64,000 nucleotides of DNA from Marinobacter daqiaonensis (GTDB lineage: Bacteria > Pseudomonadota > Gammaproteobacteria > Pseudomonadales > Oleiphilaceae): the NCBI RefSeq assembly GCF_900115285.1, contig NZ_FOYW01000003.1, positions 248,001-312,000 of the forward strand, given 5' to 3'. A model generated the notes under the pieces. The model worked only from the letters and a program-made list of their open reading frames with translations, had not been told where the DNA came from and searched no databases. Below are positions 26,112 to 34,588 of this stretch, in pieces. Made by a program: the position numbers and the translations under genes. Numbering within the stretch: position 1 is the first letter of the stretch; each line of letters opens with the position of its first letter.

Positions 26112-26804
26112 ATGGGTAGGCGCGAAGGCATGATAGCCGGGCTGTTGTTTGGCCTGCTCCTGCCCCAGGTTCAGGCGGGATCGGTGACTGTACCGGGAAT
26201 CGGTGGGAACCTGTCCGTCCCCGTGGAAAGCTACCGTGAGAAAACCTTTAGTGAGGTCATTCGTCAGCAGTACGACTTCAGTTGTGGTTCGGCGGCGGTG
26301 GCGTCACTGCTGTCGTACCATTACGCACACCCGGTATCAGAGCAGGAAGTGTTCCGGACGATGTTTGCCCTGGCGGACGAAGACAAGGTTCGCAGTGAAG
26401 GTTTTTCGATGCTGGATATGAAACGTTACCTGCAAATGGAAGGCTATCAGGCGGACGGTTTTCGCATGCCTCTGGCTGGTCTGAAGGAGCAGGTCCGTCT
26501 TCCGGTGATTGTCCTGATCAATATCCGGGGCTTCCGTCATTTCGTGGTGATCAAGGGTATCAGCGACCAGGAGGTGCTGGTTGGGGACCCGGCCCGAGGG
26601 CTCAAGGCATACAGTCACCGGGAGTTCGAGGAATACTGGGACGGTACGGCTTTCGTCATTCGCAGTCATCTGCAGCAGGGGCGCGCGTCCTTCCTTGGCG
26701 ATGACGACTGGCCGGCAATGGCCAGAGCACCGGTGCACAAGGCGCTCCGGGAACTGCCGGGAGCTCACAGCCTGCCATACTGGCCCTCATCAAGGGAGTG
26801 GTGA
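26112..26804 (+). CDS. Exported C39-family cysteine peptidase (FapD-like)
   Basis: 230 residues with an N-terminal signal peptide (IAGLLFGLLLPQVQA, residues 8-22), so periplasmic rather than fused to an ABC transporter as in bacteriocin exporters. Catalytic residues are complete: Gln52 or Gln53 (oxyanion), Cys58 in DFSCGSAAVASLL, His143 in RGFRHFVVIKGI and Asp159 in LVGDPARG. C39 peptidases cleave after Gly-Gly in leader peptides. FapD of the Fap amyloid system is the best-known stand-alone exported form. It is translated 11 bases after the preceding gene, and both small neighbours carry GG-like motifs, making them candidate substrates. Confidence 0.85.
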   Translation: MGRREGMIAGLLFGLLLPQVQAGSVTVPGIGGNLSVPVESYREKTFSEVIRQQYDFSCGSAAVASLLSYHYAHPVSEQEVFRTMFALADEDKVRSEGFSMLDMKRYLQMEGYQADGFRMPLAGLKEQVRLPVIVLINIRGFRHFVVIKGISDQEVLVGDPARGLKAYSHREFEEYWDGTAFVIRSHLQQGRASFLGDDDWPAMARAPVHKALRELPGAHSLPYWPSSREW

Positions 26805-26807
26805 ACG

Positions 26808-27308
26808 ATGAAAACACCGCGAGGCCTGCTTTTCCTCAGTTTGATACTTCCTGTCCTGGCTTCTGCCGGACCCTCAGGAACTGTGGAGTTCGATTTCCGC
26901 GGTGTCCCGCTGGCAGATGAAGAGCTTGACCAGCTTCGTGGCGGTTTTCTACGGGGCGATCTGGAAATATCCATTGGCCTGGACCAGATTGTCACCTTCA
27001 ACGGTGAGGAGTTGGTCGTAAACCGTCTGACCATCCCCAACCTTAACCAGCGTGTCAGTGGCCGGGCGATGGATTACAGCCACGAGACGGTAATTCAGAT
27101 ACTGCGGCCTGATCAGACCGGCGGTGCCCGGGTGGCGACAAACCCGAGTGTGGGAGGCCAAGGCTGGACCACGGTGATCCAGAATAACCTCAATGACTCC
27201 GTGATCCAGAATATCCATCAGCTCAATATCGAGCTCGATAACCTGGCCGTCAGCCACCAGATGCCGCTGCACCTCGGGGAGCACCTGAATCGTCTGCTCA
27301 GTCGCTAG
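26808..27308 (+). CDS. Small exported protein with canonical double-glycine motif
   Basis: 166 residues, not a named family. Signal peptide about residues 1-20 (LLFLSLILPVLASA). Residues 35-46, LADEELDQLRGG, fit the double-glycine leader consensus exactly (Leu -12, Glu -8, Leu -7, Leu -4, Gly -2, Gly -1). Residues 122-141, TVIQNNLNDSVIQNIHQLNI, align with the C-terminal motif of the small protein at 25750. Its start lies three bases after the peptidase stop, so the two are translationally coupled. It may be processed by that peptidase and act as a minor subunit or export factor, comparable in position to FapE. Confidence 0.72.
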   Translation: MKTPRGLLFLSLILPVLASAGPSGTVEFDFRGVPLADEELDQLRGGFLRGDLEISIGLDQIVTFNGEELVVNRLTIPNLNQRVSGRAMDYSHETVIQILRPDQTGGARVATNPSVGGQGWTTVIQNNLNDSVIQNIHQLNIELDNLAVSHQMPLHLGEHLNRLLSR

Positions 27309-27361
27309 GAAACGCCGCAAACTTTTGTTACGGGACACCAGACAACACCCCGAGGCCAGTC

Positions 27362-28426
27362 TCAGAGGCTGACAGGCAGGCGCAGGGTGATCTCCGTATT
27401 GGGGGCGTTGTCCGTCACACCGACGCTGACCGCCGTACTCAGGCTGGTATCGCTGGTCAGGCGATGGGACAGTCCGAAAGTCAGTGAACCGACGTGGATG
27501 CGATCAAACCGGGTATCGAGCAGGCTGATGTCCCGCTCGTAATCGGTATCCCCAATGATCGAATGATCATAGCCCAGGCTGAAAGACGTGCGCTCGTTAA
27601 AGGCGAAACCCATGCCGAAGCCGAAACGGATCACGTCCCCGGGGTCGACGGTAAGTCCGTTTTCCCAGCCTTTGTCTTCTTTTATGGTCCAGACGTAACT
27701 GAGGTTGCCGAACAGCACAGCAGGGTCGGTGGGATAGATGAAGGATAGGCCCGGTTCCACGGACCAGAATCCGGAGCCAGTGGGACGCTCGCTCAGCTCC
27801 ACCCCGATCGGATTGTTGTTGCTGTCGAACAGGACCCGCTGGTCGACATCGTAAGGACCTTCGCCGGTGGGGGTCTTTGCCCTCAGGCTGCCGATCAGGT
27901 ACGGCCAGCCACCAATGCCGTCATTGAGCTGGTACCGGGCTGACACTTCCACATCGCCCAATCCCTCGCCAGAAGACTCCCGTATGGTATCCACCGGCGT
28001 GCCCTGGAAAACCTCCCGTTCCCGCAGGTCCTCGTTGATGATCAGGTAAGGAACCCGGACGCCAGCCTCGAAACGGCTGGTGAAACCGTATTTCATGGCC
28101 AGGCTGCCGGTAAAGATGTCTCTCTGTACCTCCGAGATATTGATCAGGCCAACCAGCAACGCCGGAATCACCGTATAACCCTCGACAGCGACCACAGTGG
28201 AATTACTGTGGGCATATGATATCGACGGCTCCAGTGTCAGCCGCCCGGGAGAGGTAACAATACCGCGATCGTAGGTTATGGAAGCAACGCTGGTGGCCTG
28301 ATTCTCGGAAATTTCCCTGGCGTCCGGGCCTGCAGTTGTATCTGGCTGGGGTTGTTGAGCGTGAGTGGCAGCAGGTATCAGTCCCAGGGCCATGGCCAGC
28401 GGGGGAAGGTGCCTGGACAGGTTCAT
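27362..28426 (-). CDS. Outer-membrane beta-barrel protein, candidate export pore (FapF-like position)
   Basis: 354 residues with a signal peptide ending about residue 23 (AATHA). The rest alternates polar and hydrophobic residues as in a 12-strand barrel, with RGIVTSPGRLTLEPSISYAH near the start, LGDVEVSARYQL, GFGMGFAFNERTSFSLGYDH and a final ITLRLPVSL. It resembles the phenol-degradation MetA/transporter family of barrels, which I believe includes FapF, the amyloid-secretion pore. The region before the barrel is short, so an extended FapF-like coiled coil is unlikely. It is 9 bases downstream of the regulator gene and convergent with the C39 operon, so a shared function is likely. Confidence 0.75.
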   Translation of the reverse strand: MNLSRHLPPLAMALGLIPAATHAQQPQPDTTAGPDAREISENQATSVASITYDRGIVTSPGRLTLEPSISYAHSNSTVVAVEGYTVIPALLVGLINISEVQRDIFTGSLAMKYGFTSRFEAGVRVPYLIINEDLREREVFQGTPVDTIRESSGEGLGDVEVSARYQLNDGIGGWPYLIGSLRAKTPTGEGPYDVDQRVLFDSNNNPIGVELSERPTGSGFWSVEPGLSFIYPTDPAVLFGNLSYVWTIKEDKGWENGLTVDPGDVIRFGFGMGFAFNERTSFSLGYDHSIIGDTDYERDISLLDTRFDRIHVGSLTFGLSHRLTSDTSLSTAVSVGVTDNAPNTEITLRLPVSL

Positions 28427-28435
28427 TGCGATTCC

Positions 28436-29821
28436 TTACCGACGATTGTCTCGTCTGGAGGCAGAAGGTGAGTTGATAGTGTCTGATGCCGACATCCGGT
28501 ACTTATCGACCAGCCGGTAAAATGAGGCCCGGGAAATGCCCAGCAACCGGGCTGCTGCTGAAATATTCTGATGGCACAGGGCCAGGCTGCAGTGCAGAGC
28601 CTGCCGTTCGGCCCGCGCCCGAAACTGCTTCAGACTGAGGTCATATCGATCGTAAACGTTGGCGGGGGCCTCATACAGGCCGAGGTCCATCGCCTCGATT
28701 CGTGAATTCTCGCTGAGCAGAAGGGCCCGGCGAAGACGGTTCTGAAGTTCGCGCAGGTTCCCCGGCCAGGGGTGATCCATCAGCCACTGCATGGCAGCTG
28801 GGCTGGGCTGTTTCGCAGGCAGGTGAGGAGGTGAGCGTTCCAGCAAGCTTTCCACAAGGAAAGGGATGTCTTCCCTGCGGTCTTTCAGCGCGGGCAGGTT
28901 TACCGCCATTTCGCCCAGCCGGAAGAATACATCGCTGCGGAATTTGTCCTGGGCAACCAGTTCCACCAACGGGGTCGAGGCGGTGGCGACAAGCCGTGCA
29001 TTGACACGAATCGGCTCATTGGATCCTACTCGTTCCATGACGCCCTCCTGCAGGAATCGCAGCAGGGAGGACTGCTGCGCCAGTGACAGCTCGTCAACTC
29101 CGAAGAGCAGAAGGCTACCGCCATTGGCGGCTTCGATCCGGCCAATCCTCAGGTCTGTGGCGTTGGTAAACGCTCCCTTTTCATGGCCAAACAATTCACT
29201 CTGGGTGAGTGATGCGGGAAGTGCCGCGCAATTGATGACCACCATGGGGCCATGCCGGACCATGGAATGGTCGTGGACAAAACGGGCGGCTGATTCCTTG
29301 CCGGTCCCGCTGGGACCATAGATCAACACCGGTTCGGATGTCCTGGCGAAACGCTTCAGGCAGGAAATGGCGTGGCGTATGCCCGGAGAGATTCCGGTAA
29401 GGGCAACCGCCTGATAGTCCTCCCCTGTGGCTTGACTGGTTTCCTGCTGAAGTTCCGCCATGCCCCAGAAGTGACCGGCAGCCATGGCAAGCCTGGACCA
29501 GTCAATCGGGGGCGTGTGGTAATCGGAGCAATAGAGGGAGGCCAGATACGCAAGGTGGCGATTGATCGCCGGGGCACCGGGCAGGATGCCGATCCAGAAT
29601 GGAATTCTCAGCTGCTCGATCCAGCGATCCAGATACGGGCTGCCATTGTCCGGGTGATCGGTCAGGTCCAGAACCCCAACGTGGCAGGCCAGACTATCCG
29701 AAAGCCCGGCTGGCGGCACCGTATAGTTGACCTGGCGAAGTTGCCAGTGGGACCGCATGTGAGCGGGCATCGGGACGCTGGCAGACCCGGCTTTCAACCA
29801 TGTCAGGAGGCGTGTGTGCAT
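28436..29821 (-). CDS. VpsR-like enhancer-binding protein with degenerate sigma-54 motifs
   Basis: 461 residues: an N-terminal receiver-like domain without an obvious phosphoacceptor (about 1-130), an AAA+ domain (about 140-375) and a Fis-type helix-turn-helix (NISAAARLLGISRASFYRLV, 419-438). Walker A is intact (YGPSGTGKES, 168-177). The sigma-54 contact loop GAFTGA is GAFTNA (216-221). The Walker B acidic pair is replaced: LLLFGVDEL stands where LFLDEIGEL is usual (Asp-Glu to Phe-Gly at 240-241). Arginine fingers FRSDVFFRL remain. VpsR of Vibrio, a c-di-GMP-responsive biofilm activator, is similarly atypical. It probably controls the adjacent surface-protein operon. Confidence 0.82.
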   Translation of the reverse strand: MHTRLLTWLKAGSASVPMPAHMRSHWQLRQVNYTVPPAGLSDSLACHVGVLDLTDHPDNGSPYLDRWIEQLRIPFWIGILPGAPAINRHLAYLASLYCSDYHTPPIDWSRLAMAAGHFWGMAELQQETSQATGEDYQAVALTGISPGIRHAISCLKRFARTSEPVLIYGPSGTGKESAARFVHDHSMVRHGPMVVINCAALPASLTQSELFGHEKGAFTNATDLRIGRIEAANGGSLLLFGVDELSLAQQSSLLRFLQEGVMERVGSNEPIRVNARLVATASTPLVELVAQDKFRSDVFFRLGEMAVNLPALKDRREDIPFLVESLLERSPPHLPAKQPSPAAMQWLMDHPWPGNLRELQNRLRRALLLSENSRIEAMDLGLYEAPANVYDRYDLSLKQFRARAERQALHCSLALCHQNISAAARLLGISRASFYRLVDKYRMSASDTINSPSASRRDNRR

Positions 29822-30346
29822 ATCCTACCGTCTCCGGTCGGGAGTGCGATGGTCCGGTTTTTGTATTTGGCATAGGCCGGACACGATCAAATTCGACGAG
29901 GGGTGGCCGGGCTGTGCTTGATAATCCGGTGCCCCGACATCGAGTCTTTTGCGACAGCCAAACAGGTTGCGTGCCACTCAATGTGAATTGGTGCGCATTC
30001 ATGGTGTTAAATGGTTCACCAAAATGTCGTTCAGTGCGCTGTGTAAAATAATTGGACGGGAGATCGATGGAGCACGGCGAAAGGGGCCGTATCGGTGCGG
30101 TCAGTAAAAGGGCGTGTAGCCGCGGAATCCACGGAAGAACGCGGAAAAGGGGTTATTAGCCACGGAATCCACGGAAGAACACGGAACTAATAGACTAAAA
30201 AAAGAAAGAATCAGCCACGGACATGCACGGACGGAGGATTAGAAAGTTACAAACGGATTCTTTTGTTTTGTCCGTGTCGTCCGTGGCCAATCGTTTTCTT
30301 TTTTTCCGTCTTCTTCCGTGGATTCCGTGGCTAACAAGTGATGTTT
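29822..30346. other. 525-base intergenic region with dispersed repeats
   Basis: Between the regulator gene and hemY, both read leftwards. It must contain the regulator promoter at its left part; I found no sigma-54 site on that strand. From 30117 it is filled by the direct and inverted copies of the CCACGGAATCCACGG repeat. No gene or RNA is recognised. Confidence 0.65.
30117..30333. repeat. Cluster of direct and inverted CCACGGAATCCACGG repeats
   Basis: Direct copies lie at 30117-30146 (TAGCCGCGGAATCCACGGAA, then GAACGCGGAA) and 30157-30186 (TAGCCACGGAATCCACGGAA, then GAACACGGAA). A weaker copy is at 30212-30235. Inverted copies lie at 30271-30288 and 30304-30333 (ends ATTCCGTGGCTA). The outer pair 30157/30333 forms a long imperfect inverted repeat that could fold into a large hairpin. 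A related copy flanks the other side of the island at 24207-24237. No transposase is present; it could be a non-autonomous element, a REP-like sequence or a transcription barrier. Confidence 0.8.
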
Positions 30347-31576
30347 TCAGGCCCGGGGCATGGGCAGGTCCGGCAGTCCGGTTTCCTTCACCAGGCCCTG
30401 CATCAGCAGCGTCCTGCTGGCTTCCTCGTCGCCCATGTGGGCATTGAGGCGGCTCAGCTCGGCGATGGTTTCCTGACTGCGCCGCAGGTGAAGGCTGGTC
30501 TCGAAATACTCGCGGGCCTTGCCCCAGAGCTGGTTGCGAAGGCTCAGTCGGCCCAGGGCCAGGAGCAGCTCGGGATTGTTGGGGCGGTCCTGGAGCCAGC
30601 GTTCAGCAGCCAGCAGCTGCTCGTCCGGCTTATCGCCCTTGATGCGGCCGTACAGTCGGATCAGCTCATCGCTCCAGTGATTCCTCAGTACCTTGCGAAG
30701 CAGGGTTTCCGCCTGGGCTTCGTCGCCGCTTCTGGCCAGCATGTCGGCGTATACGCTGATGGTATGGCTGTCCCGGCGCATACTGCCGGGCAGCTCGTCC
30801 CAGAGTCCGGTGAGTGGCGCCAGGTCCTGGCTATCACGGCGCTGGCATTCGTCAGCGGCCCGCTGCAGCAGCTTGTGCCAGGCGGTGCGTTCGATCCGGT
30901 CCAGTTCTTCCGGGTCTCCCAGCTGACGCTTGCGAAGCTCCGGTAACAGCCGCGCCAGCTCCCGCCAGTCTTCGAGGCGGAGATAGACTGTTTTCAGCAG
31001 CTTCAGGACAAAGGGGTGGTGGGGGGCCTGCTTGCGCAGACGCACCAGCGTGGCCAGCGCCTGTTCCAGGCGATTGGCATTGAGTTGGAGCTGGGCCTGG
31101 GTGATGCCCACGGCCAGGTCGGATCCGGGCGTACTCTCAAAGGCCTTGCGCAGCAATTCGTCCACATCGTCATGGTCGCCGGCCTCGGAGGCCGCCTGGG
31201 CGGCGGCAAGGTAGTTGATCAGCGGCGTATCCGCCTGCTCGGCGGAGGCTTCCAGTTTTCTTCGGGCGTGGGGCCAGTTGCCTTCCGCCAGCGCCAGCAG
31301 GCCTTCCGTTGTGCGTCGCCGGGCCTTGCGTTTCTGGCTTTTTGCCAGCCAGTGGGTGACCACGCCGGTGCCATGGAAGAGGCGACGGAGCACCGCCGCG
31401 AGAGCCAGAAGCAGCAGAACCAGCCCGACAATCAGCACCAGCCCCACCCAGAAATTGGTCTCGACCAGGTAGTGGCCCAGGCTGATTCGTATATAACCGA
31501 GGTCGTACTGCAGGCCCATGCTAAGGCCGAGTCCGAGGAGCAGGGCTATGACGAGAACCACCACCAGACGGATCAT
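30347..31576 (-). CDS. hemY: HemY, TPR membrane protein of haem synthesis operon
   Basis: 409 residues. Two N-terminal membrane helices (about 1-22 and 40-65) are followed by tetratricopeptide repeats through to the C-terminus (LALAEGNWPHARRKLEASAE and LEQALATLVRLRKQAP are clear repeat units). It matches proteobacterial HemY, an inner-membrane protein of unclear role in late porphyrin metabolism, not the protoporphyrinogen oxidase of the same name in Gram-positives. Its ATG overlaps the hemX stop by four bases; hemC-hemD-hemX-hemY form one operon. Confidence 0.9.
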   Translation of the reverse strand: MIRLVVVLVIALLLGLGLSMGLQYDLGYIRISLGHYLVETNFWVGLVLIVGLVLLLLALAAVLRRLFHGTGVVTHWLAKSQKRKARRRTTEGLLALAEGNWPHARRKLEASAEQADTPLINYLAAAQAASEAGDHDDVDELLRKAFESTPGSDLAVGITQAQLQLNANRLEQALATLVRLRKQAPHHPFVLKLLKTVYLRLEDWRELARLLPELRKRQLGDPEELDRIERTAWHKLLQRAADECQRRDSQDLAPLTGLWDELPGSMRRDSHTISVYADMLARSGDEAQAETLLRKVLRNHWSDELIRLYGRIKGDKPDEQLLAAERWLQDRPNNPELLLALGRLSLRNQLWGKAREYFETSLHLRRSQETIAELSRLNAHMGDEEASRTLLMQGLVKETGLPDLPMPRA

Positions 31577-32742
31577 GAGTCGTCGCCCCCGGCTTCGCCA
31601 TCGCCCTGATCCTGGCTCTCACCATTCATTCTGGCTTCGGTGTTGGTATGACGGCCGGCGATGCGACCCTTGAGCAGGGTCAGGGAGCGACTGATATCCG
31701 GCAGCTCGGGGTCAATGTCCCGTTGCCGCAGTTCCGCCACGGTTTCCCGCAGGGCCTCCACTCGCTGATCGTCATGATACCAGCGGTTCAGCGCGTCGAT
31801 GGCCTTGTCCAGGGACCGCTGGTACAGCTCCGGGTGGCCCTGGAGTACCGCCAGCTCCGCCTGTTCCAGCATCAGCTGCAGGTTCAGGCGGGCCCAGGCG
31901 CTCTGTTCCGGTGAAAGCAGCGGCTCCACTGGCTGATCCAGCCGCCGGATCGAAACAACATTGGCCAGGCTGCTCCTGACCTGCCGCCAGGCTTTCGTGA
32001 AAGGCCCGGCGTCCTCCCCGGTGGCACCTTCGCCCTCGCTGCGCATCCCTGAGAAACCGGGTGCACGCTCTTCGATCAATGCACGGTCCGTCAACTGGCT
32101 TACCGCTTCGCGGGCGGCTTCCAGCTTCAGGTAGAGGCCGGTGCGGTCAACATTACTGACACTGCGCAGGGCCATGATGTCCCGGGCCAGCTGCTCCCGT
32201 ACGGGGTAGGTGCCGATGTCATCAGTTTCCCGGAGCACTTCGTCCGCTTCGCGAAGAGCGGCCAGGCCGCCCCGAATATCGTTTTCGATCTGCAGGCGCT
32301 GATTGGCGATCCGCAGCAGGTATTCGGCTTCCGCCAGCAACCAGTCGGTACGTGTGCGGTTACCCGCCTCCAGCAGCTCTTCGGCCACATGATCCAGCTG
32401 GCGCTGCTGCTGGTTGAGGCGTTGCTGCAGCTCCTCCAGGCCCTGCCGGAGATCCCGTTGGCTGGTCTGCAGGGAGTCGATATGCCCGGAGCGGCCCTGG
32501 TTGACCTCCTTCAGGCGGTTGTCCAGCTGATTGTTGATCTCGGAAACATGGTCGATGGTCTGTTGCAGGTTCTGCTGGGCCTGCCGTTGTTGCCAGTTCC
32601 AGCCGGCGAGGGCAATCAGCCCCACTAACAGCAGAATGCCGAGAATCCACAGGGGCCAGAGACGGGCCTGGGGGGCATCGGAGGAATGGTTGGGAACCGT
32701 TGCGGGAAGCTGACTCTGGTTGTTGGATTCGGTCACGGGCAT
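31573..32742 (-). CDS. hemX: HemX, uroporphyrinogen-III C-methyltransferase-like membrane protein
   Basis: 389 residues. A single membrane helix (LWILGILLLVGLIALAGW, about 31-48) anchors a periplasmic coiled-coil-rich domain (RQAQQNLQQTIDHVSEINNQ, then repeated Gln/Leu heptads). It is annotated in many genomes as uroporphyrinogen-III methyltransferase but lacks a SAM-binding domain, so that activity is unlikely. It starts two bases after hemD and overlaps hemY. Confidence 0.88.
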   Translation of the reverse strand: MPVTESNNQSQLPATVPNHSSDAPQARLWPLWILGILLLVGLIALAGWNWQQRQAQQNLQQTIDHVSEINNQLDNRLKEVNQGRSGHIDSLQTSQRDLRQGLEELQQRLNQQQRQLDHVAEELLEAGNRTRTDWLLAEAEYLLRIANQRLQIENDIRGGLAALREADEVLRETDDIGTYPVREQLARDIMALRSVSNVDRTGLYLKLEAAREAVSQLTDRALIEERAPGFSGMRSEGEGATGEDAGPFTKAWRQVRSSLANVVSIRRLDQPVEPLLSPEQSAWARLNLQLMLEQAELAVLQGHPELYQRSLDKAIDALNRWYHDDQRVEALRETVAELRQRDIDPELPDISRSLTLLKGRIAGRHTNTEARMNGESQDQGDGEAGGDDS

Positions 32743-32744
32743 CC

Positions 32745-33578
32745 TTACTGGCTGTCAGGGTGGTCCGGGTATCGGCGTTTCCTGTCTGGAGAATCAGAAT
32801 AGCAGTCAATCACCCGGTTCACGATGTCCTCGTCTGTCATGCCGTCGGCGCAGATCACCCGGGAGAAACCAGCCGCTGTCGCCTCGCGGGCTACCCGTTC
32901 CACCGGCACCAGTAACAGGCTGTCATGGCAATTATGTCCACTATTGTGGCTCAGTGCGATGAAATTGTTCAATGTTTCCCCGGACAGGGTGACGATCACA
33001 TCCGGGTGGAAATCGTCGAGGCAGTATTTCACGGTGTCCGCCGGGTGGCACGGAAGCACCCGCCGGTAAAGAGCCAGCGCCGTCACCCGGGCCCCCCGTT
33101 GTTCTAGGGTTTCCCGGATCAGCTCCCGGCCATGCTCGCCCCGGGCCAGCAGGACCTGATCGTGGTCGAGCCGCTGCAGGGATGGGAGAGCCAGCAGGGC
33201 CTCGCTGGTGTAGCCCTGCTTCGGGGTCTCCGGGTGCAGGCCCGCCTTCCGGAACACGGCGGCGGTACCGGAGCCAACGCCGTACCAGTGGATCCCCGTG
33301 GGAAACTGCGGCCACCACTCGTCGATGCGTTCGAGCAGCTGCCGTGCGGCGAAGGGGCTGACGGCGATCACGTGCTGGAAGAGGTCGAGGTCGAGAACCA
33401 GCTGCCGGGCTTCCGGTGTTTCCGGCAGGGGTTCCCGCTCAATAGCGGGAAGCGCCCGCGTGTCGGCGCCTTTTTCCCGGAAAGCCCGGGCCAGCCGGCT
33501 GGCCTCGGGTTCCGGGCGGCAGATCAGTACCCGCGCGCGGCTGAGCGGTCCGTTGCGGTTATCTCGGGGTGTGCCCAT
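32745..33578 (-). CDS. hemD: Uroporphyrinogen-III synthase
   Basis: 277 residues. Converts hydroxymethylbilane to uroporphyrinogen III by cyclisation with D-ring inversion. Recognised by [20 protein letters not shown] at the start, [38 protein letters not shown] and the central [12 protein letters not shown]; this family conserves structure more than sequence. Start ATG at 33578 overlaps the end of hemC by 20 bases. A longer frame to 33764 is hemC antiphase sequence and was not used. Confidence 0.88.
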   Translation of the reverse strand: MGTPRDNRNGPLSRARVLICRPEPEASRLARAFREKGADTRALPAIEREPLPETPEARQLVLDLDLFQHVIAVSPFAARQLLERIDEWWPQFPTGIHWYGVGSGTAAVFRKAGLHPETPKQGYTSEALLALPSLQRLDHDQVLLARGEHGRELIRETLEQRGARVTALALYRRVLPCHPADTVKYCLDDFHPDVIVTLSGETLNNFIALSHNSGHNCHDSLLLVPVERVAREATAAGFSRVICADGMTDEDIVNRVIDCYSDSPDRKRRYPDHPDSQ

Positions 33579-34500
33579 AGATTTCCGCAAGGATGCGATC
33601 CGCACCCATGGCCAACAGATCTTCAGCCAGCTCGCGGCCCAGTTTCTCGCCATCACGGCGGTGGCAGCGGCCTTCCACCCTGAGTATTTCCTCGCCATTG
33701 ACCGCACCCACCAGGCCTCGCAACCAGAGGGTGTCTTCGTCCTCAAGCAGGGCGTAGGCTGCAATCGGCACCTGGCATCCTCCTTCCAGGCGACGGTTAA
33801 GGGCCCGTTCCGCCTTCACACGGTCAGAGGAATCCTTGTGGGCGAGCGGCTCCAGCAGCCGGATCAGCTCGTGATCGTCCAGGCGGCACTCAATGCCCAG
33901 CGCGCCCTGGCCCACAGCGGGCAGTGACAGGCTGTCGGGGATGGTGTAACGGATACGGTCGTGGAAGCCGAGGCGCTTGAGGCCGGAGGAGGCCAGCACA
34001 ATGGCCTGGTATTCCCCCGCGTCCAGTTTGGCCAGCCGGGTATTCACATTGCCCCGCAGCGTGCGGATGTCCAGATCCGGCCGATAGGCCCGGAGCTGGC
34101 ATTCCCGCCGCATACTGGCGGTGCCTACCACGGCGCCATGGGGCAGGGTGTCCACGTTTTCGTAATCATTACTGACAAAGGCATCGGTGGGATCTTCACG
34201 CTCGCAGATGGCGACCAGACCAAGGTTTTCCGGAAACTCCATGGGCACGTCCTTCATGGAATGGACCGCCAGGTCGGCGCGGCCTGCCAGCATCGCCTCT
34301 TCCAGCTCTTTCACAAACAGACCCTTGCCACCAATCTTGGCCAGCGGCACGTCCAGGATCTTGTCGCCCTGGGTTTTGATGCCCACCAGCTCCACCTCGA
34401 CGTTGTCGTGCAGGCGCTCAAGTTCGGCCTTGATGAATTCCGCCTGCCAGAGGGCGAGGGCGCTGTTTCGGGTTGCAATGCGCAGGGTTCGTTTTGCCAT
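33559..34500 (-). CDS. hemC: Hydroxymethylbilane synthase (porphobilinogen deaminase)
   Basis: 313 residues, standard length. Polymerises four porphobilinogens. Motifs: [48 protein letters not shown] and the dipyrromethane-cofactor Cys in [15 protein letters not shown]. Start at 34500 ([13 protein letters not shown]) was preferred to the ORF extension, which overlaps algR. It is first in hemCDXY and lies 88 bases after algR, reading the same way. Confidence 0.95.
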   Translation of the reverse strand: MAKRTLRIATRNSALALWQAEFIKAELERLHDNVEVELVGIKTQGDKILDVPLAKIGGKGLFVKELEEAMLAGRADLAVHSMKDVPMEFPENLGLVAICEREDPTDAFVSNDYENVDTLPHGAVVGTASMRRECQLRAYRPDLDIRTLRGNVNTRLAKLDAGEYQAIVLASSGLKRLGFHDRIRYTIPDSLSLPAVGQGALGIECRLDDHELIRLLEPLAHKDSSDRVKAERALNRRLEGGCQVPIAAYALLEDEDTLWLRGLVGAVNGEEILRVEGRCHRRDGEKLGRELAEDLLAMGADRILAEIYGHTPR

Positions 34501-34588
34501 GATTCCGTGTTCTTGCCTGGTGAAAGTAAGCCCCAAGCCTAACGCGACCGGGGCAAAAAGTCCCGCGATGGGGATGAGCGACGTGCAA

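Noticed and set aside
31573..32742. True uroporphyrinogen-III methyltransferase activity for HemX
   Set aside because: The protein is a single-pass coiled-coil protein without a SAM-binding domain; the name is only an annotation habit.
33579..33764. N-terminal extension of hemD
   Set aside because: The sequence is antiphase hemC; the start at 33578 matches the family N-terminus.
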